In this document: in pieces, positions 1 through 5,861 of the stretch | Layout of the letters: each line of letters begins with the position of its first letter | How positions within the stretch are numbered: position 1 is the first letter of the stretch | DNA from: a bacterium | Lineage (GTDB): Bacteria > Desulfobacterota > GWC2-55-46 > S146-80 > JALXFI01 | DNA: 8,452 nt | NCBI GenBank assembly: GCA_027069035.1 | Contig: JALXFI010000051.1 | Span: 1-8,452 of the forward strand | Direction: 5' to 3' | Position numbers and translations under genes: made by a program | The notes under the pieces: model-generated | What the model was told of the DNA's origin: nothing | The model's input: only the letters and a program-made list of their open reading frames with translations | The model's database searches: none

Positions 1-999
1 CCTGATCTGCATGTGGTTGCGGCCGGTTCCCTGCTTGAATTTGCTATGCGTGATATTTCTTTTCCGGTAGGAAGGGTACAATTCTTATCCCTTCATCCAC
101 TGAGTTTTGCAGAATACCTTCATGCAACCGGCAATGAAGAAGCAGCAAGTATTATTCTTGGCAAACCGGGAGAAGTTTCGCAAACGATTCATGCTTTTAT
201 CTGTGAAGAACTCCGTCGGTATTTTTTCATTGGAGGGATGCCTGAGAGTGTTAAGGCATTTGTGGAAACCAAATCAATGCAGGAATCTTTCGAGGTTCAG
301 GCTGAGCTTTGCGAAACCTATCGATTGGACTTTGCCAAACACAGCCCAAGAGCTGATAAACATTGTATAAATGCTGTATTAACAAAAATATCTCAGAATG
401 TGGGACGGCAGATAAAATATTCCAGGCTTGCCGATGGTTACTCAAATCCCACTTTGAAAAGGGCGTTTGATGTGCTTTGCCTATCAAATATTGTCAGGAA
501 AATCCCTTCGGTTGACCCTTCCGGATTGCCGTTGGGAGCCGCTGCATCTGAAAAAATATTCAAAGCCTTGCTGGTTGACATAGGACTCATGCGATATCTA
601 ACCGGTATGCCCATGGATGTTGAGTATGGAAAGACAGATTTGCTTAGTATTTATAACGGCGCTATGGCAGAGCAGTTTGTTGGGCAGGAGATGATATTGT
701 CACAAAGGGAAAACATTTATTACTGGTCGCGACGTGCAAAAAGCAGTTCGGCAGAGGTGGATTATGTAGCTGTTATTGATGGCAGGATTTATCCATTAGA
801 GGTAAAAAGCGGTTCTTCCGGCAGGTTGAAAAGTTTACATCTCTTTCTGCAGATATACAATAACATTCCTGAAGGGATTGTATTTTCTATGAGGCCTTAC
901 GCTCAACTGCCTGAGAAGAAGATTACCTTTGTACCTTTATACTTTGCATTTTCAGCAACCGCAGGGAATCGACTTGAAGCTACCCTGTTAGACTTTTAA
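1..999 (+). CDS. AAA-family ATPase with C-terminal DUF4143 domain (5' truncated by window edge)
   Basis: The reading frame is open from base 1, so the gene starts upstream; 332 residues are visible (numbered from base 1). The first residues, with GSLLEF at 9-14, match the end of the AAA_14 ATPase core; the Walker A and B parts must lie outside the window. Next come the family hallmarks GRV (24-26), HPLSFAEYL (32-40) and GGMPE (78-82). The C-terminal half is DUF4143, ending in a PD-(D/E)XK-like pattern: D254 in a VDYV strand, then E267 and K269 in LEVKSG. Proteins of this family are common in accessory DNA of bacteria and archaea, are probably ATP-dependent and possibly nucleic-acid acting, but have no settled function. 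The internal GTG at 13 is not a credible start because homology continues to its left. The stop lies inside a small hairpin, directly before a GGGACA-type repeat. Confidence 0.85.
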   Translation, partial: PDLHVVAAGSLLEFAMRDISFPVGRVQFLSLHPLSFAEYLHATGNEEAASIILGKPGEVSQTIHAFICEELRRYFFIGGMPESVKAFVETKSMQESFEVQAELCETYRLDFAKHSPRADKHCINAVLTKISQNVGRQIKYSRLADGYSNPTLKRAFDVLCLSNIVRKIPSVDPSGLPLGAAASEKIFKALLVDIGLMRYLTGMPMDVEYGKTDLLSIYNGAMAEQFVGQEMILSQRENIYYWSRRAKSSSAEVDYVAVIDGRIYPLEVKSGSSGRLKSLHLFLQIYNNIPEGIVFSMRPYAQLPEKKITFVPLYFAFSATAGNRLEATLLDF

Positions 1000-1026
1000 T
1001 AGGGACAGCGACCGTTTTTTCTTTTT
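983..1026 (+). terminator. Hairpin over the stop codon of the AAA/DUF4143 gene, possible terminator
   Basis: Arms at 983-990 (CCCTGTTA) and 997-1004 (TAATAGGG) pair over 8 bp with one G-T wobble and a 6-base loop. The right arm contains the stop codon. A T-rich tract follows at 1014-1026, about ten bases after the stem, which is farther than in a classical intrinsic terminator, so the call is weak. It is the only terminator-like structure seen between the AAA gene and the prenyltransferase gene. Confidence 0.3.
1001..1015 (+). repeat. GGGACA-type short repeat, copy 1
   Basis: The 15-mer here agrees with the one at 3132-3146 at 11 positions: AGGGACA, four different bases, then CCGT. Both lie just after a stop codon, in the same orientation, and both run into T-rich DNA. 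Related reverse-oriented copies sit at 3492-3505 and 4231-4243. I infer a RAYT/REP-associated intergenic motif because one copy directly abuts a Y1 transposase remnant. One degenerate 15-mer alone would not be convincing. Confidence 0.4.
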
Positions 1027-1140
1027 ATTAAACTGTTCATATCCTTGTATATTTAAAATATCTTTCAAGGGTTGTTTAATGATATACTTGATAGAAAATA
1101 TTATAAAAACGGTTCAATATCTTCATCTTTATTAAGTTTT

Positions 1141-2022
1141 ATGGATACTTTCACTTTATTTCAAATAATCAGGGCAATCCGCCCAAAACAATGGATTAAG
1201 AATTTAATTGTTTTTGCAGCATTGGTATTCTCTCAGCACCTCTTTGAGCCATATTCAATCATAACGAGTCTTTTTGCTTTTTTACTGTTCTGTCTGTTTA
1301 CCGGAAGTGTTTACTTGATTAATGACGTCATGGACGTTGAAGAAGACAGACAGCATCCATACAAGAAGGAAAGACCGATTGCGTCTGGAAAACTTAAGAT
1401 TCAGACTGCTGTAATAATTGCAATAACAATGGCTATGGTTTCACTTGGCATGTCCTTTTACCTGAACCCGATGTTCGGGGTTATTACATTGGTATACTTT
1501 GTTTCAAATATAGCCTATTCCACATATTTAAAACATATTGTAATCATTGATGTAATGATCATTGCTCTCGGTTTTGTTTTAAGGGCGGTCGGCGGTGCGG
1601 TAGTAATCGATGTGGAAATCTCTCCATGGCTGATAATCTGTACAACTCTTCTTGCACTTTTTCTCGGCTTTGGAAAGAGGAGACACGAATTGGTTCTTAT
1701 GAAGGAAAGCGCAAAGGAACACAGGTCGATACTTGATGAATACAGTTCTTACTTTTTAGACCAGATAATAGCTGTCTTGACTGCATCTATTGTTGTCACC
1801 TATGCCCTTTATACTATGTCCGAAAAGGTGCAGTTAAAACTTCATACAACCTATTTGAACCTTACGATCCCTTTTGTCCTTTATGGTATTTTTCGTTATC
1901 TCTACCTTGTTCATCAAAAAAACAGGGGAGGGGATCCGACAAGCCTGTTTTTTACCGACAAACCTCTTTTAATAAATATAGGCTTGTGGCTGGTTACAGT
2001 CTGCATAATTTTGTATATCTAA
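1141..2022 (+). CDS. UbiA-superfamily prenyltransferase, decaprenyl-phosphate phosphoribosyltransferase-like
   Basis: A 293-residue multi-pass membrane protein. Residues 11-20 (RAIRPKQWIK) are the usual N-terminus of the DPPR-synthase branch of UbiA. The first prenyl/Mg-binding motif is at 61-73 (ND..D...D..HP: N61, D62, D65, D69). A second conserved block with D137 runs YSTYLK...LRAVGGA (126-153), then FGKRRHELVLM (177-187) and, near the C-terminus, RY (252-253) with GGDP (263-266). Roughly eight or nine hydrophobic segments fit the fold. Known members move phosphoribose from PRPP to a polyprenyl phosphate at the inner membrane, the first step toward a lipid-linked pentofuranose donor. ATG 1141 is chosen because family members begin here. 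The frame stays open upstream to a TTG at 1072, but AAGG lies only one base before it. No clear ribosome site precedes ATG 1141. The downstream DUF362 gene follows after 20 bases. No DprE1/DprE2-type epimerase gene is visible. Confidence 0.82.
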   Translation: MDTFTLFQIIRAIRPKQWIKNLIVFAALVFSQHLFEPYSIITSLFAFLLFCLFTGSVYLINDVMDVEEDRQHPYKKERPIASGKLKIQTAVIIAITMAMVSLGMSFYLNPMFGVITLVYFVSNIAYSTYLKHIVIIDVMIIALGFVLRAVGGAVVIDVEISPWLIICTTLLALFLGFGKRRHELVLMKESAKEHRSILDEYSSYFLDQIIAVLTASIVVTYALYTMSEKVQLKLHTTYLNLTIPFVLYGIFRYLYLVHQKNRGGDPTSLFFTDKPLLINIGLWLVTVCIILYI

Positions 2023-2042
2023 AAACAGGGAGTGGGAGAAAA

Positions 2043-3125
2043 ATGATAAAATCAAAGGTTGTTGTACTAAGAACAAATCCAGACAGCGTTATCGCCGATT
2101 ACAAAGACCTGATGCATAAAGCCGAATATGAGGATTATATCTCGAAAGATATTTCTACTTTGATAAAACTCAACCTTTCATGGACAAAATACTTTCCGGC
2201 GTGTTCAAGTCAGCCATGGCAGGTGGAAGGGGTTATAAAAACGCTTCTTGATGATGGTTACAAGAAAGATATGCTGTTTCCCGTTGAGAATAAGACCGTT
2301 GTGACCAACCCGATCGAGGGTTCAAAGAACAACGGTTGGATGCCGGTCTTAAATAAATTGGATTTGCCATTCATTCCACTGCCGGATGTCAAATGGGTCA
2401 AATATAATTTTAAAGGCAAGTTATTGAAACTGGATAAGATATTTCCTCAAGGTATAGAGATACCTGAGATGTTCATAGGAAAAAATGTTATTCACCTTCC
2501 AACAGTAAAAACCCATGGACATTCGATAACAACAGGGAGTATCAAGAATGCCTTTGGAGGTCTTCTGAAGGAGGTTCGACACTATGCGCATAAGCACATT
2601 CATGAGGTTTTAGTAGATCTTATGATTATGCAAAAAGAACTACACCCGGGGATTTTTACTGTGATGGATGGGACCGTTTGTGGAGACGGGGCAGGACCAA
2701 GGACTATGGAGCCCAGAATTAAGAATTTCATTCTTGCCAGCGCCGATTCGGTGTCTATAGATGCCATTGCCGCCAAGATGATGGGTTTTAACCCGATGGA
2801 TATACCATATATCAAGATGTGTAATGATATGGGATTGGGTATAGGCAACCCTGAAAAGATTAATATTGTAGGCGAGGATATCTCTGAAATAAATTTTGGT
2901 TTTAAAACAAAAAAGAGTTTTGTGATATGGGGCGATCAGTTGTTAAGAAAAGGCCCATTGAGATTTTTAGAGAAAATCGCCCTTCATTCTCCTCTTGTAG
3001 TTTGGGCTCCTATTGCCTCAAAGGTATATCATGATTGCCTCTGGTATCCGATTGTAGGTAAAAGTATCATAAGAAAGTTCATGAAAACAGAGTGGGGGGA
3101 GCTGTTTAAGACTTATAGGGCGTAG
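2043..3125 (+). CDS. DUF362 domain-containing protein
   Basis: A 360-residue protein, apparently soluble, with no signal peptide and no CxxCxxC ferredoxin-type cluster; the cysteines at 54, 213, 260 and 332 are scattered. DUF362 hallmarks are visible: the PTVKTH strand at 153-158, SIKNAFGGL at 166-174, a VMDGTVCGDGAGPR-type loop at 207-220 and the ADSVSIDAIAAKMMG helix at 234-248. The biochemical role of the family is not established; some members carry iron-sulphur domains, but this one does not. The start is ATG 2043, preceded by AGGGAG (2027-2032) and GGGAG (2034-2038), rather than an earlier in-frame ATG at 1986 inside the prenyltransferase gene. The short gap after the prenyltransferase stop suggests co-transcription and perhaps a shared polyprenyl-lipid or envelope role, which is inference. 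The gene ends eight bases before a repeat-bounded insertion remnant. Confidence 0.82.
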   Translation: MIKSKVVVLRTNPDSVIADYKDLMHKAEYEDYISKDISTLIKLNLSWTKYFPACSSQPWQVEGVIKTLLDDGYKKDMLFPVENKTVVTNPIEGSKNNGWMPVLNKLDLPFIPLPDVKWVKYNFKGKLLKLDKIFPQGIEIPEMFIGKNVIHLPTVKTHGHSITTGSIKNAFGGLLKEVRHYAHKHIHEVLVDLMIMQKELHPGIFTVMDGTVCGDGAGPRTMEPRIKNFILASADSVSIDAIAAKMMGFNPMDIPYIKMCNDMGLGIGNPEKINIVGEDISEINFGFKTKKSFVIWGDQLLRKGPLRFLEKIALHSPLVVWAPIASKVYHDCLWYPIVGKSIIRKFMKTEWGELFKTYRA

Positions 3126-3131
3126 AATTAG

Positions 3132-3146
3132 AGGGACACTTCCCGT
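3132..3146 (+). repeat. GGGACA-type short repeat, copy 2 and left terminal inverted repeat
   Basis: AGGGACA, CTTC, CCGT. It contains the 12-mer GGGACACTTCCC (3133-3144), whose exact reverse complement is at 3493-3504. It lies between the DUF362 stop and the end of the minus-strand transposase remnant. GGGA and TCCC within it can form a 4-bp stem. Confidence 0.5.
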
Positions 3147-3149
3147 ATA

Positions 3150-3275
3150 TTATTTTGTTTTCTTCTTTTTCTTTGGACGCCCTGCTTTTTTGGGTAATAT
3201 ATCACGACCAAGAATTCTCTCAAGTTTCCTTATAAATTCCTCTGTCCACATACTCTTGCTATTCTCGGCATGAAA
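3150..3275 (-). pseudogene. C-terminal remnant of a REP-associated (Y1/IS200-like) transposase
   Basis: Read on the minus strand, 3275 down to the TAA at 3150-3152 encodes 41 residues that look like the end of RAYT proteins: a short acidic/aromatic helix (MWTEEF), FIRKLERILGRDILP, then the basic tail KKAGRPKKKKK. RAYTs are single-strand transposases of the Y1 HUH superfamily that act on REP hairpins. Everything upstream is missing: a stop codon lies in frame immediately before (3276-3278), and none of the three frames to about 3360 shows the HUH motif or catalytic tyrosine. The gene is therefore a 3' fragment. Its stop is five bases from the inverted-repeat copy at 3133-3144, the arrangement expected of a gene-flanking REP-like sequence. 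Confidence 0.65.
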
Positions 3276-3378
3276 TTACTCTATTCAATAATCAGTAGCC
3301 TGTCAAGTAAATACGGGACCCAAATCACGCAATAGCGGGATTTGAAATTGGCAATACATCTTTAACTGCTGTGTTTTA

Positions 3379-3432
3379 GGCGATTTTCTTTCTCACCGCA
3401 GAGGTTATGTACGCCTCAAAAGAAAAATCGCC
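3379..3432. repeat. Long imperfect hairpin inside the remnant
   Basis: The left arm GGCGATTTTCTTT (3379-3391) pairs with AAAGAAAAATCGCC (3419-3432) over 13 bp with one bulged A. An inner GAGG/CCTC stem (3401-3404 with 3414-3417) can stack above it. The spacer is 27 bases between the outer arms. No T-run follows on either strand, so it is not a simple terminator. It may be the recognition hairpin or structured core of a REP/MITE-like element. Confidence 0.5.
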
Positions 3433-3491
3433 TGCGGCCTTGCATTTAAAGCGTCTTGCCAATTTGCCCAAAAACCTATCTCTGTTTTTGG

Positions 3492-3510
3492 GGGGAAGTG
3501 TCCCCTTTTT
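3492..3510 (+). terminator. GC-rich short hairpin plus T-run upstream of vapBC (also right inverted repeat)
   Basis: GGGGA (3492-3496), loop AGTG, TCCCC (3501-3505), then TTTTT (3506-3510). It looks like a minimal intrinsic terminator for plus-strand transcription and would shield the vapBC promoter from read-through out of DUF362. The stem is only five pairs. The same bases form the right inverted repeat of the mobile remnant, so termination may be incidental. Confidence 0.35.
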
Positions 3511-3548
3511 ATGGTTAGAACAAAGAAAGATACAGGCTGTATTCACTC

Positions 3549-3578
3549 TTGACATTATATGCATAAACATACTATATT
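3549..3578 (+). promoter_or_regulatory. Sigma-70-type promoter of vapBC
   Basis: A consensus TTGACA at 3549-3554 and TATATT at 3573-3578, 18 bases apart. Transcription would start near 3585, giving a very short leader before the ribosome site AAGGAGG (3586-3592) and the GTG start at 3599. The -10 box is flanked by the two palindromic operator candidates, which suggests autorepression. Confidence 0.65.
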
Positions 3579-3587
3579 ATGCATAAA
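3558..3587. promoter_or_regulatory. Twin palindromic operator candidate for VapBC autoregulation
   Basis: The 10-mer TATGCATAAA occurs at 3558-3567 and again at 3578-3587, exactly 20 bp apart, about two helical turns. Each has the self-complementary core TATGCATA, and the second extends to the perfect palindrome TTATGCATAA (3577-3586). One copy lies in the promoter spacer, the other just after the -10 box. RHH antitoxins such as VapB bind paired palindromes over their own promoter, so this is a strong operator candidate. Binding itself is inferred. Confidence 0.6.
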
Positions 3588-3598
3588 GGAGGTTGGCT

Positions 3599-3802
3599 GT
3601 GAGAACAACACTTGATTTGCCGGAGAATTTGCTTAAGGAAGCCATGAGGGCTACCCGCATTGAGACCAAAACTAAAGTTATAATCACTGCCCTTGAGGAT
3701 CTTATTAGAAAATATAAAATTTCAGGTATTAAACAGTTTAAGGGAAAAATAGATATTGATCTTGATTTAGATTCGATTAGGGGCAGGAAGTGTCGATTTT
3801 AG
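3599..3802 (+). CDS. vapB: VapB-type ribbon-helix-helix antitoxin
   Basis: A 67-residue protein opening MRTTLDLPENLLKEAM, the β-strand and first helix of RHH antitoxins; KTKVIITALEDLIRKY forms the second helix. The C-terminal part (GKIDIDLDLDSIRGRK) has the acidic pattern by which VapB tails wrap the VapC active site. The GTG start at 3599 is preferred over TTG 3593 because AAGGAGG (3586-3592) lies six bases upstream of GTG and directly abuts TTG. The gene overlaps vapC by 13 bases in a different frame, typical of translationally coupled toxin-antitoxin pairs. The RHH domain should dimerise and bind the TATGCATA repeats. Function follows from family resemblance plus the adjacent PIN toxin. 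Confidence 0.85.
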   Translation: MRTTLDLPENLLKEAMRATRIETKTKVIITALEDLIRKYKISGIKQFKGKIDIDLDLDSIRGRKCRF

Positions 3803-4170
3803 TAGATACCTCTGTTTGGATTGAATATTTTAGAGGCAGTGACGGTTTTGATAAATTGGATTTTTTTATTGATGAAAATCTGGTTGTAACAAACGATCTG
3901 ATTTTATCTGAGTTGATTCCATTCCTTAAAATCAGGAAGCAAAGAAGACTTGTTAACCTGCTTAATGAAATAAACAAATTAAAACTTTCTGTTATTTGGG
4001 AACAGCTCATTGATTATCAATATACATGCCTCAAAAATGGTGTAAATGGAGTTGGAATTTCTGATTTAATAATAGTTCAAAATGCCAAACAAAATCAATG
4101 TAGTATTTATTCTATTGATAAACATTTTGATCTCATTAAGAATATCCTTAAGATTAAATTAGTTGAATAG
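3790..4170 (+). CDS. vapC: VapC-type PIN-domain ribonuclease toxin
   Basis: A 126-residue single PIN domain of normal VapC length. The acidic metal-binding residues are all present: D6 in LVDTSVWIEYF, E41 in LSEL, D92 in GISDLIIV and D110 in SIDKHFD (D114 nearby), so the toxin looks catalytically intact. VapC toxins are Mg-dependent RNases that cleave tRNA or rRNA and stop translation unless bound by VapB; the target here cannot be told from sequence. The start is GTG 3790, inside the vapB 3' end; AGGGG at 3779-3783 is a plausible ribosome site six bases upstream. The gene is far more AT-rich than rlmB (18 of 60 G+C at 3841-3900 against 34 of 60 at 4321-4380), consistent with horizontal acquisition. 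Confidence 0.9.
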   Translation: MSILVDTSVWIEYFRGSDGFDKLDFFIDENLVVTNDLILSELIPFLKIRKQRRLVNLLNEINKLKLSVIWEQLIDYQYTCLKNGVNGVGISDLIIVQNAKQNQCSIYSIDKHFDLIKNILKIKLVE

Positions 4171-4230
4171 ACAAGAGTTAAGGAAGAAGTTTTACGTTTG
4201 AACATTTAACCATGACTCTTTTAAAAACAT

Positions 4231-4243
4231 GGGGGTTGTCCCT
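4231..4243 (-). repeat. GGGACA-type short repeat, copy 4 (reverse orientation)
   Basis: On the minus strand this reads AGGGACAACCCCC and then runs into ATGTTTTT, the same layout as the copies at 1001 and 3132. It sits just upstream of rlmB and downstream of vapC. GGG and CCC could form only a 3-bp stem. The match rests mainly on AGGGACA plus a C-block, so the call is tentative. Confidence 0.3.
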
Positions 4244-4248
4244 GTATT

Positions 4249-4980
4249 ATGAGATTTGTCTACGGCATAAACCCTGTAAGGGAGGCCATTGCGGTGCATC
4301 CGGAGGATGTGAAGTGTGTAAAGATAGCATCCGGGCGCCGAGGCAGAGATGTGGATGAGATCGTCTCTTATGCGCAGAGGCTTAAGATACCTGTGGTTTA
4401 TCTCCCTAAACAATCCTTTGACAGACCTGCAAAGACCTCAAAACATCAGGGTATTATAGCCGAGCTTAAGAGGTTTAGATATGCAGAGATTGACGATATT
4501 ATAGACCGCTGGAAGGCATCCGGCAAAAAGGCGCTTATACTTGTCCTCGACTCGATTCAGGATCCGCATAACCTTGGGGCGATTATCCGCACGGCATCAT
4601 GCGCCGGAGTGAATGGCGTTATTATCCAGAAAGACCGTGCGGTGGCAATAACACCTGCCGTTGTCAAGGCATCCGCAGGTGCTGTTGAATCTGTGCCCAT
4701 AGTCATGGCAACAAATCTAAGGCAGGCAGTTGAAAGGCTTAAAAAAGAGGGCGTCTGGGTTGCGGGCATGGACTCAGAGGCCGATAAGAGCATTTATGAA
4801 ACCGATCTCAATATGGATATTGCACTTGTTATTGGAAGTGAGGGCAAGGGGATAAGGCCGCTTCTTATGAAAAACTGTGATTTTCTCGTTTCTATTCCAT
4901 TGAGCGGCAGGGTAACATCACTTAATGCGTCTGTGGCAGGCGGTGTGGCACTTTTTGAGATTGTAAGACAAAGGCTCTGA
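4249..4980 (+). CDS. rlmB: 23S rRNA (guanosine-2'-O-)-methyltransferase RlmB
   Basis: A 243-residue SpoU/TrmH-family SAM-dependent methyltransferase of normal RlmB length. The N-terminal substrate-binding domain starts FVYGINPVREAI (3-14) and ends near KHQGIIAEL (65-73). The catalytic SPOUT domain has all three motifs: motif 1 LDSIQDPHNLGAIIRTA (100-116; N108, R114), motif 2 LVIGSEGKGI (193-202) and motif 3 IPLSGRVTSLNASVAGGVAL (216-235). The knotted C-terminal region binds SAM, and the enzyme 2'-O-methylates G2251 (E. coli numbering) in the peptidyl-transferase P-loop of 23S rRNA. TrmH or another SpoU paralogue is the main alternative, but the YGINPV opening and domain order favour RlmB. ATG 4249 matches the family N-terminus. 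No good ribosome site is visible; GGGGG at 4231-4235 is 13 bases away. Confidence 0.92.
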   Translation: MRFVYGINPVREAIAVHPEDVKCVKIASGRRGRDVDEIVSYAQRLKIPVVYLPKQSFDRPAKTSKHQGIIAELKRFRYAEIDDIIDRWKASGKKALILVLDSIQDPHNLGAIIRTASCAGVNGVIIQKDRAVAITPAVVKASAGAVESVPIVMATNLRQAVERLKKEGVWVAGMDSEADKSIYETDLNMDIALVIGSEGKGIRPLLMKNCDFLVSIPLSGRVTSLNASVAGGVALFEIVRQRL

Positions 4981-5060
4981 AAGCGCGTGTTGCCCTTAAT
5001 TGTCAACAACAAGACATATCTGTTCTTTCTGTGAAAGTCTGTATCCTATTAAGAGCAAAT

Positions 5061-5166
5061 TAGCCGCGAATAGATACGGATGATCACAGATATTAAATGC
5101 AAGAAAAGTAAAACCTTTTGAGTTTTTAAGTATAATAATCCACTTTTTCCGCGTAAATCCGTGTCC
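5061..5166. repeat. Degenerate ATCCGTGT/CGCGG-type intergenic repeat, two opposed arms
   Basis: At 5061-5090 the minus strand reads ATCTGTGATCATCCGTATC then TATTCGCGGCTA; at 5147-5166 the plus strand reads TTCCGCGTAAATCCGTGTCC. Both resemble the ATCCGTGTCCATTCGCGG class of intergenic repeats that I recall from many bacterial genomes, in opposite orientations about 60 bp apart between the convergent rlmB and rhomboid genes. The resemblance comes from pattern memory. The rest of the spacer (4981-5060 and 5091-5146) shows nothing I recognise. Confidence 0.4.
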
Positions 5167-5169
5167 TAT

Positions 5170-5192
5170 AAAAAGATATTTCAATATCTTTT
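5170..5192 (-). terminator. Perfect AT-rich inverted repeat over the rhomboid stop codon, possible terminator
   Basis: AAAAGATATT (5171-5180) and AATATCTTTT (5183-5192) are exact reverse complements separated by two bases. The rhomboid stop (5181-5183 on the minus strand) lies at the loop. On the minus strand the second arm ends in TTTTT, so a weak intrinsic terminator is plausible. The stem has only one G-C pair, so stability is low. Confidence 0.35.
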
Positions 5193-5861
5193 ATGCCGGA
5201 AAGTCCTTATCTTATTTTTGCCTGCAAAAAAGCTCACAAGCATTACACCTGTAAGGAAACCGCCTATATGGGCGTACCATGCAATGCCTCCGCCTGAATT
5301 AAGGCTGAGCACCTGTAATACGAACCACAGGCCGATAAAGACTACAGCGGGAATCCTTACGGTTGTCATGAAAAAAAAGAAAAAGACAAGCGTAAGTATG
5401 CGCGCATATGGGAAGAGTATAAAATATGCCCCCAGCACTCCGGCAATGGCTCCGCTTGCCCCTATCATGGGAACGGTTGAGGTGGGTTGAGTAAGTATGT
5501 GAAAGAGGCTTGCCACCACACCTGAGATAAGATAAAAAAAGAGAAACTTTATATGTCCGAGATAATCTTCGACATTATTTCCGAATATCCAGAGAAAGAG
5601 CATATTTCCCCCAAGATGCAGGAGCCCTCCATGGATAAACATAGCTGAAAAAAGCGTTAAAGGAGGCAGTATGGGAGAGGGAGGAAATATATCCCTGAAA
5701 TGGGTTATCTCATAAGGTATGGCGCCTAACTGAAGGACTAATTTGTTACCATTAGCCCCGAGTGATATCTGGTAAGAGAATAGAATTATATTAATGAATA
5801 TTATCGATATGGTTATAAAAGGAAAGATGTTAGTTGGGTTTTCATCTTTTATAGGTATCAT
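5181..5861 (-). CDS. Rhomboid family intramembrane serine protease
   Basis: A 226-residue protein with about six transmembrane segments; segment 1 covers roughly residues 12-30. The loop-1 region carries a run of prolines (60-67), and the conserved HGGLLHLGGNMLFLW (77-91) supplies the oxyanion-side residues H82 and N86, equivalent to H150/N154 of GlpG. The nucleophile is S136 in GASGAIAG (134-141) and its base is H198 in AHIGGFLTG (197-205), so the Ser-His dyad is complete. Rhomboids cleave transmembrane segments of other membrane proteins within the bilayer; the substrate cannot be told here. There is no extra zinc-finger or TPR domain. ATG at 5861 is the only sensible start; AGGTTGAAG just upstream is a poor ribosome site. 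The gene is divergent from the GT-C/TPR gene and convergent with rlmB. A T-rich codon run gives five consecutive Phe at 160-164. Confidence 0.92.
   Translation of the reverse strand: MIPIKDENPTNIFPFITISIIFINIILFSYQISLGANGNKLVLQLGAIPYEITHFRDIFPPSPILPPLTLFSAMFIHGGLLHLGGNMLFLWIFGNNVEDYLGHIKFLFFYLISGVVASLFHILTQPTSTVPMIGASGAIAGVLGAYFILFPYARILTLVFFFFFMTTVRIPAVVFIGLWFVLQVLSLNSGGGIAWYAHIGGFLTGVMLVSFFAGKNKIRTFRHKRY

Larger units (their letters stand above)
3133..3504. mobile_element. 372-bp inverted-repeat-bounded remnant with a transposase tail
   Basis: Perfect 12-bp inverted repeats (GGGACACTTCCC at 3133-3144, complement at 3493-3504) enclose the C-terminal 41 codons of a Y1/RAYT transposase on the minus strand and a 54-bp hairpin at 3379-3432. 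No intact gene lies inside. Two explanations fit: a decayed RAYT gene that lost its 5' part but kept its flanking REP-like sequences, or a non-autonomous element moved in trans. I see no target-site duplication outside the repeats, as expected for HUH-type transposition. The stretch 3276-3360 shows nothing I recognise. Confidence 0.5.

Noticed and set aside
3376..3570. Minus-strand open frame of 64 codons across the remnant and the vapBC promoter
   Set aside because: It runs through the hairpin, the inverted repeat and the promoter/operator, has no ribosome site, and matches no family I can name.
4174..4221. AAGAGT/ACTCTT inverted pair after vapC as a terminator
   Set aside because: Six-base arms about 30 bases apart without a T-run directly after are no better than chance in AT-rich DNA.
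5371..5384. A8GA5 tract inside the rhomboid gene as a phase-variation site
   Set aside because: It encodes a normal hydrophobic Phe run in a membrane helix and the frame is intact; nothing else suggests slippage.
5161..5490. Plus-strand open frame of 109 codons
   Set aside because: It is antisense to the rhomboid gene, whose catalytic motifs are unmistakable; composition is a shadow effect.
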